The notes beneath the pieces were generated by a model. The model worked only from the letters and a program-made list of their open reading frames with translations. It was not told the origin of the DNA and ran no database searches. Below, in pieces: positions 1 through 5,605 of a stretch of DNA of 5,825 nucleotides; positions within the stretch are counted from its first letter, which is position 1, and every line of letters starts with the position of its first letter. The stretch covers positions 1 to 5,825 of the forward strand of contig DAOVIL010000043.1 in NCBI GenBank assembly GCA_030673725.1, written 5' to 3'. The stretch is from Candidatus Aenigmatarchaeota archaeon (GTDB lineage: Archaea; Aenigmatarchaeota; Aenigmatarchaeia; QMZP01). Both the position numbers and the translations under genes were made by a program.

Positions 1-40
1 GAAACCTTATGCGGAGTAATATCCGAAGGAGCAAGGTTTC
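1..40. repeat. Inverted repeat (possible stem-loop) just downstream of rpoN
   Basis: An 8-bp perfect inverted repeat pairs GAAACCTT at 1-8 with AAGGTTTC at 33-40. A shorter inner pair, CGGA at 12-15 and TCCG at 22-25, encloses a 6-base loop. The right arm touches the last base of the rpoN stop codon, so on the minus strand the structure would form immediately after translation ends. It could be a 3'-end or processing hairpin, or the edge of an element that continues outside the window. Whether a T-run follows on the minus strand cannot be seen. Confidence 0.4.
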
Positions 41-234
41 TACTTCTTGAACTGGCCTATCTTGGGCACGAGGTCCACATGCGTCAGAAACAGCGACCTG
101 CAGCAATATCTTTCCAGACCCAGCCTGGTGAGCACCTCAGGCCCCTTCTTGCCCTTCTTGACATCTTTCTGGTACTCTTCCCATAGGTGGGCAACAGGCT
201 TCCCGCAAGTCATGCACCTTATCGGTATAATCAT
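40..234 (-). CDS. rpoN: DNA-directed RNA polymerase subunit N (Rpo10/RpoN, archaeal)
   Basis: This 64-residue protein is the archaeal counterpart of eukaryotic Rpb10, a small zinc-bound subunit in the Rpo3-Rpo11-Rpo10-Rpo12 assembly platform of RNA polymerase. It is not bacterial sigma-54, which shares the symbol. The N-terminus MIIPIRCMTCGK is the family signature. The zinc ligands are visible as C7, C10, C44 and C45 (C-x2-C and YCCR), followed by the conserved LTHVDL stretch. Length is normal for the family. An in-frame ATG seven codons upstream (253-255) was rejected because the family starts at MIIP and AGGAG at 240-244 sits 5 nt before the ATG at 232-234. The gene follows the 388-residue gene by 13 bp and is probably co-transcribed with it. 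The usual archaeal neighbours rpl13 and rps9 are not upstream. Confidence 0.97.
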   Translation of the reverse strand: MIIPIRCMTCGKPVAHLWEEYQKDVKKGKKGPEVLTRLGLERYCCRSLFLTHVDLVPKIGQFKK

Positions 235-239
235 ATGAA

Positions 240-244
240 CTCCT
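240..244 (-). promoter_or_regulatory. Shine-Dalgarno site of rpoN
   Basis: AGGAG on the minus strand lies 5 nt before the rpoN ATG at 234 and fixes that start. It falls in the 13-bp gap after the TAG stop of the upstream gene (248-250), as expected for an internal gene of a polycistronic mRNA. It is the only clear Shine-Dalgarno motif before a start codon in the window, because the other genes look leaderless. Confidence 0.75.
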
Positions 245-247
245 ATA

Positions 248-1414
248 CTATTCATTCACAGGGGGATATTTAAGCTTTTCTTCTCCCGCTTCCTTTTCCC
301 TGGTTTCTTCCCTCTTCCTCTCCTCGTTTTTCCTCTCCGTCTCCTCGTCCCTTCTCTTCTGCTCTTCCTCTTCCCTCTTCCTCTGCTCCGCTTCCCTTCT
401 TTCCCTTTCCTCTGCTTCCCTCTCCAACAGCTCCTTCTTCGCCTTCCTGAGCCTCCTCTCCATCTCCTCGTTGAACCTGGGAGGATTGAAGTCATACCTC
501 TCCATCTTTTTCCTCTCCCTTTCCAGCAGCAGCGCAGTGCTGTTCAGCAGCTCATCCGTGTTGCCGGCATGCCACCTTGGCCTTGCCCTTATGGGCTTCT
601 CCTTTTTCGGGGTGGGGATCCTGTAATCATCGATGAACCACTCCGGAAGCCTGTCCGTGAAACCGAACTTTTCTGCCATATTCATCACCCTGCTGGCCAG
701 GACGAGCTCCTCCATGTCATCCCTGTAATTCGTTATGAACTTGCTTGGCACAAAGAACATGCCGTACCTCAGCCCTACGTGCCCCTCCGGGTCCCCGTAG
801 ACGATTACCACAGTGCCGTACCTTTTGGGCCTGATGTTCGGTATCTTATCACCGAACCAGTTGATAACCAGTACGCTGGACTTGGACTTTCCCAGTTCGC
901 CCACGGACTCCATGTGGCTGAAGGCCCTCTCTGAGCCCTCCAGCACCTTCTTAGGGAAGATGCAGTCCATGGTCACCACACCCTCGGTCTCATCCAGCGC
1001 AGGCTCTTCGAAGCCGCACCTGAAGAACTTGTAGCCCTTCACCCCGCTGAAGCTCTTTGTGAACGTTTTGTCAGTGAATACCTTCGTGCCTTCCCTGTAT
1101 TCGAAGTCCCTATTCCCGTACCTATCGTCGACATCGATTACCTGCACCTTGACAGGGTCTTCGTATCCCAGATGTAAAAGGGTGAGGCCCATCCCGTCCT
1201 TCCCGTTCCTGGAACAGAATTCGTATGCCCCGTCCAGCTCAATGCACTGCGCATTGGACATGCCCACAGTGCCGTTCTTGCACCAGACCCCTTCCCTCTT
1301 GACATACTCCGAACTGAGATATCCTTTTCCGCCTCCGGGCTTCAGGAACTCCAGCCCCTCATCAATATTGCGCCTCTCAGTAATAAGCAGTGCTGGTACT
1401 GTGGGAGCTCCCAT
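248..1414 (-). CDS. Hypothetical 388-residue protein with charged helical C-terminal tail
   Basis: I do not recognise the family. Residues 1 to about 265 look globular and soluble, with beta-type hydrophobic stretches such as SSVLVINWFG (about 179-188) and YGTVVIVYGD (about 199-208). There are five scattered cysteines (C45, C57, C67, C133, C151) but no paired CxxC motif. No signal peptide or membrane segment is seen. A proline- and basic-rich linker at about 265-282 leads to a tail (about 297-380) made almost only of Glu, Arg, Lys, Gln and Ala, which reads as a single alpha-helix or coiled coil. The ATG at 1412-1414 is preceded by a TATA-like box about 25 nt upstream, suggesting a leaderless mRNA. 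rpoN follows after 13 bp. A role linked to transcription or translation is possible only by association; the product is unknown. Confidence 0.85.
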   Translation of the reverse strand: MGAPTVPALLITERRNIDEGLEFLKPGGGKGYLSSEYVKREGVWCKNGTVGMSNAQCIELDGAYEFCSRNGKDGMGLTLLHLGYEDPVKVQVIDVDDRYGNRDFEYREGTKVFTDKTFTKSFSGVKGYKFFRCGFEEPALDETEGVVTMDCIFPKKVLEGSERAFSHMESVGELGKSKSSVLVINWFGDKIPNIRPKRYGTVVIVYGDPEGHVGLRYGMFFVPSKFITNYRDDMEELVLASRVMNMAEKFGFTDRLPEWFIDDYRIPTPKKEKPIRARPRWHAGNTDELLNSTALLLERERKKMERYDFNPPRFNEEMERRLRKAKKELLEREAEERERREAEQRKREEEEQKRRDEETERKNEERKREETREKEAGEEKLKYPPVNE

Positions 1415-1432
1415 CTTAATTATTGTTCGAAA

Positions 1433-1443
1433 CTTTTTATTAG
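1433..1443 (-). promoter_or_regulatory. TATA box for the 388-residue gene and rpoN
   Basis: The minus strand reads CTAATAAAAAG. Its AT-rich core is centred about 24-25 nt before the ATG at 1414, the spacing at which archaeal transcription would begin at or next to the start codon. It probably drives the 388-residue gene together with rpoN. No Shine-Dalgarno motif lies between it and the ATG. Confidence 0.5.
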
Positions 1444-1475
1444 TTGAGGGAGCAGAAATTTGACAGAATGGGAGT

Positions 1476-1730
1476 TTACTTGCCAGAATCCTTTGGCGGC
1501 TCCTCCACTACCTCGAAAGAATGCGTCCTGAAGCCTTCCTCAGGGGGCCTCTTTTTCTTATCGTATTCGAATTCATGGCCAATCTCTATAGGAAAGGGCT
1601 GTACTGAAGTCCTGATGGGGTAGAATACAGGCTCACCGTTCTCTATCCTGATGCAGCCTGTCTCCCTGTTCACCCTGACACGCTGCTCGGTGTATTTCTT
1701 CAGGCTGCCTATCCTCAGCTCCCTTGGCAT
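1476..1730 (-). CDS. Hypothetical small protein, 84 residues
   Basis: I do not recognise this protein. It is hydrophilic, with no membrane segment, signal peptide or metal-binding cysteine pair (a single Cys, C26). The first half is basic and strand-like (RELRIGSLKKYTEQRVRVNR, then RIENGEPVFYPI). The C-terminal third is rich in charge and proline and ends in EEPPKDSGK, probably flexible. The ATG at 1728-1730 has a TATA box centred about 25 nt upstream, which supports both the start and the reality of the gene. It ends 61 bp before the ATG of the 388-residue gene on the same strand, but that gene has its own TATA-like box, so co-transcription is uncertain. Confidence 0.7.
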   Translation of the reverse strand: MPRELRIGSLKKYTEQRVRVNRETGCIRIENGEPVFYPIRTSVQPFPIEIGHEFEYDKKKRPPEEGFRTHSFEVVEEPPKDSGK

Positions 1731-1750
1731 AACTTCTATTGGACACCCAA

Positions 1751-1760
1751 TTTTATAAGA
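1751..1760 (-). promoter_or_regulatory. TATA box for the 84-residue gene
   Basis: The minus strand reads TCTTATAAAA, centred about 25 nt before the ATG at 1730, as for a leaderless archaeal transcript. The core is close to palindromic, but on the plus strand it is too far (about 52 nt) from the Yip1 start to give a leaderless mRNA there. Confidence 0.55.
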
Positions 1761-1776
1761 TTACCTGTCCTGAGCA

Positions 1777-1785
1777 ATTTATTAG
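1777..1785 (+). promoter_or_regulatory. TATA box for the Yip1-like gene
   Basis: ATTTATTAG on the plus strand is centred about 26-27 nt before the ATG at 1808. This spacing favours that ATG over the in-frame TTG at 1739, which lies upstream of the box and would not be in the transcript. Confidence 0.5.
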
Positions 1786-1807
1786 GGAATCAGGACCAAT
1801 AACTAGT

Positions 1808-2386
1808 ATGGAGTACTTCATGAAGGCTCTGGGGAAGGGCAAGACTTTCCTCTTCGAGCCAGCAAAAGCATTCAAAAAGGAGGGAAAGACCAACTTTGGG
1901 GAGGCATTCAAATACCTCCTCGTGCTGGGAATAATCAATGCTGTCCTGGGCGGCATAGTCGTCGGGGCTTTCAGCATGAACGCCATAGCCCTTGTGGGGG
2001 CAATAGTCGGCATCTACGTGATGCTGGTCATCGGCGCGCTTATCGGCGGGGTAATACTGCATATCTTCGCATACATCGTGGGCGCCAGGGGCGGCTTTGA
2101 GCAGACGTTCAAGGCAACGTTCTATGGCCAGACACCGACCCTGCTGCTGGGCTGGATACCCGCAATAGGCGGGATATTCGTCATATGGAGCCTTATCCTG
2201 ACGATAATCGGCATCAGGGACCTGCACAAGATAAGCACAGGAAGGGCTGTCCTGGCTGTGCTGCTTCCGATAATCATCATCGGAATATTGGTGCTGGTTT
2301 TGGCAGTGGCTTTAGCGTCGATACTGCTCGCCACAGGGATACCTGGAATGGATATGACCCAGCTGTTGGCCACTGTCCCTCGATAA
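1808..2386 (+). CDS. Yip1-domain-like multi-pass membrane protein
   Basis: This 192-residue integral membrane protein resembles the Yip1 (PF04893) group found widely in archaea and bacteria; its molecular role in prokaryotes is not established. The cytoplasmic-looking N-terminus (EYFMKALGKGKTFLFEPAKAF) has the lead-in typical of the group. It is followed by about five hydrophobic segments at roughly 36-56, 58-75, 76-92, 112-135 and 147-174. Between the third and fourth lies the diagnostic region GGFEQTFKATFYGQTP with the following GW-IP-GG turn, and then a loop IGIRDLHKISTGRA. The start was taken at ATG 1808 because a TATA box ends about 23 nt before it; the frame is open back to a TTG at 1739, giving 23 extra residues of no family character. 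A second in-frame ATG at 1820 is possible. A T-rich terminator follows the stop. Confidence 0.8.
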   Translation: MEYFMKALGKGKTFLFEPAKAFKKEGKTNFGEAFKYLLVLGIINAVLGGIVVGAFSMNAIALVGAIVGIYVMLVIGALIGGVILHIFAYIVGARGGFEQTFKATFYGQTPTLLLGWIPAIGGIFVIWSLILTIIGIRDLHKISTGRAVLAVLLPIIIIGILVLVLAVALASILLATGIPGMDMTQLLATVPR

Positions 2387-2393
2387 GAAGCAG

Positions 2394-2412
2394 TTTTTTT
2401 CTTTCCATTTTT
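2394..2412 (+). terminator. Oligo-T transcription terminator after the Yip1-like gene
   Basis: Seven consecutive T residues (2394-2400) begin 7 nt after the stop codon, and a T5 run follows at 2408-2412 within a pyrimidine-rich stretch. Archaeal RNA polymerase terminates at such T-runs on the coding strand without needing a hairpin. Its position separates the Yip1-like transcript from the next gene, which has its own promoter. Confidence 0.65.
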
Positions 2413-2449
2413 GATTCCTGCATGCCTTAGGGCTATCCAAGGCCACGAC

Positions 2450-2465
2450 CGAAAGGTTTATAAAG
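2450..2465 (+). promoter_or_regulatory. BRE/TATA promoter of the lipoprotein gene
   Basis: The sequence CGAAAGG followed by TTTATAAAG is the best archaeal promoter in the window. It has a purine-rich TFB-recognition element directly before a canonical TATA box. The box centre is about 25 nt before the ATG at 2486, so the transcript would be leaderless. Confidence 0.75.
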
Positions 2466-2485
2466 TATTGCTGCTCCCTAACCAT

Positions 2486-2971
2486 ATGAGCGTAGGAAAC
2501 ACGGCAAAGATCGCATTCGCTGTGATGCTTGCAGCCGGATGCGGAAGGAAGGGGGCATACCCTACAGGTGAGATGGTCCCTGAGGGGAACAGGATGGTTC
2601 AGAGGGTGCCCCAGATGGGCGAAAGTCCACAAAAATGGCCCGAAGGTTATGCTCCAGTAAAGCCGAGGACAGTCGAGAACCAGCTGGTTTCAGAATATCC
2701 CGTATCCTCTACAGTGGATATGAAAAAGATGAGTGCCCTCCCACATGTCTTCATAATAGCTGAGGACGAGAACGGCAATGAGAGATTCGACCAGGGAGAT
2801 ACCATAATTCTGAAGGCTGTCAGGAATCCGTGGCACGACGAGACGACCAGGACCTTCGGGAGGAAGCACCCCAAATACAACGAAGTGTTCCAGGATGTCA
2901 CCAGGGTACTGGATGACTACAGGTGCAAGAGGAAGACCTGGGCCGGCGGGAAATGGATAAAGAGATATTAA
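2486..2971 (+). CDS. Putative lipoprotein with EF-hand-like calcium loop
   Basis: This 161-residue protein is not assigned to a named family. Residues 1-19 form a short signal peptide: K8, a hydrophobic core IAFAVMLAAG, then C19. The run AAGC fits a loose lipobox, so the mature protein would be anchored outside the membrane through C19. A proline-rich, probably extended segment covers about 24-75. A compact domain follows, with HVFIIAEDENGNERFDQGD at about 87-105. In it D94, N96, N98, D102 and D105 occupy positions 1, 3, 5, 9 and 12 of an EF-hand or dockerin-type calcium loop. The basic C-terminus ends RKTWAGGKWIKRY. The start is ATG 2486, placed about 25 nt after a strong TATA box; a TTG at 2411 in frame lies upstream of the promoter. 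It converges on the DUF357 gene with a 16-bp gap. Confidence 0.75.
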   Translation: MSVGNTAKIAFAVMLAAGCGRKGAYPTGEMVPEGNRMVQRVPQMGESPQKWPEGYAPVKPRTVENQLVSEYPVSSTVDMKKMSALPHVFIIAEDENGNERFDQGDTIILKAVRNPWHDETTRTFGRKHPKYNEVFQDVTRVLDDYRCKRKTWAGGKWIKRY

Positions 2972-2987
2972 AGCCGGAATCCAGAGC

Positions 2988-3230
2988 CTATTCTATCATG
3001 TCCAGATGCTTCAGCGTCTCGAGTATCCCCCAGGCATACACGCAGGCCTCAAATGCGCGTATCCAGTCGCCCTGCTTCTGGAAGTGCCTGCAGTCCGAGA
3101 TGTAGGCGTTCATGTTCTCTATCTGGCCAGCCGCCTTCATGCCCTTGGCCTTTATCCCGCTGGTCTCCTTCTTCAGCTTCTCCATCCACTTCTGCGTCTC
3201 CAGCTCCAGGGCCTCCTGGGTCTTGTCCAT
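2988..3230 (-). CDS. DUF357 family protein
   Basis: This 80-residue soluble, helical protein matches the archaeal DUF357 family (PF04010), whose function is unknown. The family hallmark is in the second half: NAYISDCRHFQKQGDWIRAF at about 41-60, then EACVYAWGILETLKHL at about 61-76. This corresponds to the usual pattern of a helix with D-x2-H/Y-F, a G-D turn, R-A-F, and a second helix with an aromatic YAWG motif. Residues 1-35 form a charged helix (LELETQKWMEKLKKE). The frame is open further upstream, but the extra 45 residues run into the ppsA start region, and MDKTQ at 3228-3230 has a TATA box about 25 nt before it. It is divergent from ppsA and shares its 48-bp promoter spacer. Confidence 0.85.
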   Translation of the reverse strand: MDKTQEALELETQKWMEKLKKETSGIKAKGMKAAGQIENMNAYISDCRHFQKQGDWIRAFEACVYAWGILETLKHLDMIE

Positions 3231-3242
3231 GTTAGATAATTC

Positions 3243-3261
3243 TCTAAGGTTTATAATAAAG
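3243..3261. promoter_or_regulatory. Shared bidirectional TATA promoter, DUF357 gene / ppsA
   Basis: TTTATAATAAA at 3250-3260 reads TTTATTATAAA on the other strand, so it is nearly palindromic. Its centre (3255) is 24 nt from the ppsA ATG at 3279 and 25 nt from the DUF357 ATG at 3230. No second AT-rich box exists in the 48-bp spacer, so both leaderless genes seem to use the same element. The purine-rich CTAAGG at 3244-3249 may serve as the TFB element for ppsA. The opposite flank is pyrimidine-rich when read towards DUF357, which suggests a weaker promoter in that direction (inference). Confidence 0.65.
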
Positions 3262-3278
3262 AGAAGGCACAATAAAGT

Positions 3279-5603
3279 ATGACGTATACCATCAGGATGG
3301 AGGCCGTAACGAAGGAGAACAAGAAGGTAGGGGGGAAGGGAGCCAACCTGGGAGAGATGATACATGCCGGCCTGCCCATACCGCCTGGTTTTGTGGTGAC
3401 GACAGACGCTTATGACAGCTTCCTTGCTGCAAACGTCCTGAAGGGGAAGATAGACGCAGAGATGGAAAACCTGGACTCTGACGACCCCGAGAGCGTGAAG
3501 GAAGTGGCGGGAAAGGTGCAGGACCTGATAATGAACGGAAAGGTGTCCCCAGAAGTGGAGAAGGCCATAAAGGACGCCTACCAGGAGCTTTCAGTCGGGA
3601 AGGAGGTCATGCAGGTCGGAGGAAAAGCACTGGACCTGGTGAAGGCAGGAAGGGAATGCTTCGTGGCTGTGCGTTCAAGCGCTACAGCTGAAGACATGGC
3701 TGAAGCATCTTTCGCAGGCCAGATGAAGACCATCCTGAACGTGTTCGGGGCTGACAACCTGGTGAACGCTGTCAGGGAGTGCTGGGCATCAATCTACACG
3801 CCCAGGGCGATATTCTACAGGAAGACCCACAACATAACAGCAGACATCTCCATGGGAGTGATAGTGCAGAAGATGATAAACTCTGATAAGTCTGGGGTCA
3901 TATTCACAGTTGACCCCACCACCAATGACCTGAGCAAGATAATGATAGAGGCTGCCTGGGGATTAGGCGAATCTGTGGTCTCCGGCGTGGTATCCCCTGA
4001 CATATACATCCTGGACAAGCAGACAGGCGACATCCTGAGCAAGAGGGTATCCAACAAGAAGACCTTCAGGACCAGGGACGCTTCAACAGGCCAGACAGTC
4101 GAGAGGAGGACACCAGAGGACAAGGCAAAGGCCCAGGTGCTCAATGAGACAGAGATATCCAAATTATGGGAGCTGGCCAAGAAGGACGAGGCCCATTACA
4201 AGGGCAAGCCCCAGGACATAGAATGGTGCGAGGAGAGGAACAGGATATTCTTCGTTCAGACCAGGCCTGTCACCACACTAGGCAAGGCCATGGAGAAGGG
4301 AGAGGTCGCAGAGGCAGGTGATCCCGTAGTGGAAGGCCTGGGAGCTTCTCCGGGAGTGGCCAGGGGAAAGGCCAAGGTAGCACACAGTCTGGACGAGCTC
4401 TCTAAGATGGAGAAGGGCGACATACTTGTAGCCAGGATGACCAACCCTGACATGGTCCCTTACATGAAGATAGCAGCCGCTATAGTGACTGACGAGGGCG
4501 GCCTGACATCACATGCTGCGATCGTTTCACGTGAGCTTGGGGTGCCCTGCATAGTGGGCACAAACGACGCCACAACCAAGCTGCATGACGGCCAGGACAT
4601 CACAGTGGACGCTGCGCACGGCAAGGTGTTCTCAGGCACTGTGGAGGTCCAAAGCACTGAAACAGTCCCATCTGAGCCTCTCCCTGGAAGCGATACCCCT
4701 TCAGGCGAGATAGCATCTGCCCAGATACCGGTGGGCTTCACTGCCACATCCATAAAGGCCAACATAGCCTTCCCTGAGACAGCAGAAAGGGTGGTCAAGA
4801 AAGCTGATGGGGTCGGGCTGCTCAGGGCAGAGCACATGCTGACAGAGAGCGGGAAGCACCCTGCATACCTGGCAAGGGAGGACCCGGATGAGCTGATCAG
4901 GATAATAAAGGAAGGCATCGGCAAGATAGCCAAGGTGTTCTACCCCAAGCCTGTCTGGTACAGGACGCTTGACGCCAGGACAGACGAGTTCCGTTCCCTG
5001 GAGGGGGGGGAGAACGAGCCTGAAGAAGCCAACCCAATGCTGGGATGGCACGGCATCAGGCGCTCATTAGAGGATCCTGACGTGTTCAGGTGCGAGCTGG
5101 CTGCAATAAAGGAGCTGCAGGAAGATGGCCTCAACAATGTCTGGGTGATGCTGCCTTTCGTCTCCAAGGTGGAGGAGCTCAGGAAAGCGAAGGCCATGGT
5201 GGACTTTGATGTCAAGTTCGGCATAATGGTCGAGACCCCTGCATCAGTTGTGGAGCTGGAGGAGTTCTGCAAGGAAGGGATAGACTTCATCTCGATAGGC
5301 TCGAACGACCTGACCCAGCTTACACTGGGGATAGACAGGGGGAACGCCCATATAGCGAAGCATTATGACGAGATGGACCCGTCAGTCCTGAGGCTCATAA
5401 AGATGACGATTGATACCTGCAAGAAATACAATGTCGAGAGCTCCATCTGCGGGGAGGCAGGCTCCAACCCCAGGATGGCAGAGAAGCTGGTGCAGTTCGG
5501 CATAGACTCCATCTCCTGCGAGATGGACGCGATAGACAATGTCAGGAAGACGGTCGCGATAACAGAGAGGAAGATACTTCTGGACAAGATACGCGAGCGC
5601 TGA
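3279..5603 (+). CDS. ppsA: Phosphoenolpyruvate synthase (pyruvate, water dikinase)
   Basis: The cytoplasmic enzyme makes PEP, AMP and phosphate from pyruvate, ATP and water, the entry step of gluconeogenesis; in some archaea it may also run towards pyruvate. At 774 residues it is full length for an archaeal PpsA. The ATP-binding domain spans about 15-330, with VGGKGANLGEM near the start, the nucleotide-site VRSSATAEDM at 131-140 and FVQTRPVT at about 325-332. The phosphohistidine swivelling domain spans about 350-455, with GGLTSHAAIVSRELG and H412 as the phosphorylated residue. The PEP/pyruvate barrel spans about 475-770, with GLLRAEHM, NPMLGW, MVETPAS, SIGSNDLTQL, and C724 in CGEAGSNP as the catalytic cysteine. 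All key residues are present. The ATG lies about 25 nt after a TATA box shared with the divergent DUF357 gene. The stop is 2 bp from the end of the convergent FHA gene. Confidence 0.97.
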   Translation: MTYTIRMEAVTKENKKVGGKGANLGEMIHAGLPIPPGFVVTTDAYDSFLAANVLKGKIDAEMENLDSDDPESVKEVAGKVQDLIMNGKVSPEVEKAIKDAYQELSVGKEVMQVGGKALDLVKAGRECFVAVRSSATAEDMAEASFAGQMKTILNVFGADNLVNAVRECWASIYTPRAIFYRKTHNITADISMGVIVQKMINSDKSGVIFTVDPTTNDLSKIMIEAAWGLGESVVSGVVSPDIYILDKQTGDILSKRVSNKKTFRTRDASTGQTVERRTPEDKAKAQVLNETEISKLWELAKKDEAHYKGKPQDIEWCEERNRIFFVQTRPVTTLGKAMEKGEVAEAGDPVVEGLGASPGVARGKAKVAHSLDELSKMEKGDILVARMTNPDMVPYMKIAAAIVTDEGGLTSHAAIVSRELGVPCIVGTNDATTKLHDGQDITVDAAHGKVFSGTVEVQSTETVPSEPLPGSDTPSGEIASAQIPVGFTATSIKANIAFPETAERVVKKADGVGLLRAEHMLTESGKHPAYLAREDPDELIRIIKEGIGKIAKVFYPKPVWYRTLDARTDEFRSLEGGENEPEEANPMLGWHGIRRSLEDPDVFRCELAAIKELQEDGLNNVWVMLPFVSKVEELRKAKAMVDFDVKFGIMVETPASVVELEEFCKEGIDFISIGSNDLTQLTLGIDRGNAHIAKHYDEMDPSVLRLIKMTIDTCKKYNVESSICGEAGSNPRMAEKLVQFGIDSISCEMDAIDNVRKTVAITERKILLDKIRER

Positions 5604-5605
5604 TC

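Noticed and set aside
1..40. CRISPR repeat, suggested by GAAAC and GTTTC ends
   Set aside because: Only one copy is present, with no spacer-repeat periodicity to its right; the rpoN coding sequence follows immediately.
1..40. End of a tRNA gene next to rpoN
   Set aside because: There is no T-loop GTTCGANNC, anticodon arm or CCA-adjacent acceptor stem recognisable in the visible bases.
256..495. Arg/Gly-rich 79-residue minus-strand frame resembling an RNA-binding tail
   Set aside because: It is the shifted reading of the Glu/Arg/Lys tail of the 388-residue gene; low-complexity purine codons create an open frame in any phase.
569..1463. Three plus-strand frames opposite the 388-residue gene
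   Set aside because: They lie antisense to a well-supported gene, overlap one another in different frames, and their translations lack domain character.
1751..1760. A second bidirectional promoter between the 84-residue and Yip1-like genes
   Set aside because: The box is about 52 nt from the Yip1 start, and a better-placed plus-strand box exists at 1777-1785, so the two promoters appear separate.
1739..1807. N-terminal extension of the Yip1-like protein from a TTG codon
   Set aside because: The TTG lies upstream of the TATA box at 1777-1785, and the extra 23 residues are unlike the family N-terminus.
2411..2485. N-terminal extension of the lipoprotein from a TTG codon
   Set aside because: It would include the strong promoter at 2450-2465 and bury the signal peptide.
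3231..3365. Longer start for the DUF357 protein
   Set aside because: The extension overlaps the ppsA start and the shared promoter, and the hydrophobic translation is not part of the DUF357 family.
3815..5587. Several minus-strand frames of 65-157 residues opposite ppsA
   Set aside because: They are antisense shadows of a full-length, motif-complete enzyme, Ser/Leu-rich by mirror codon bias, with no recognisable motifs.
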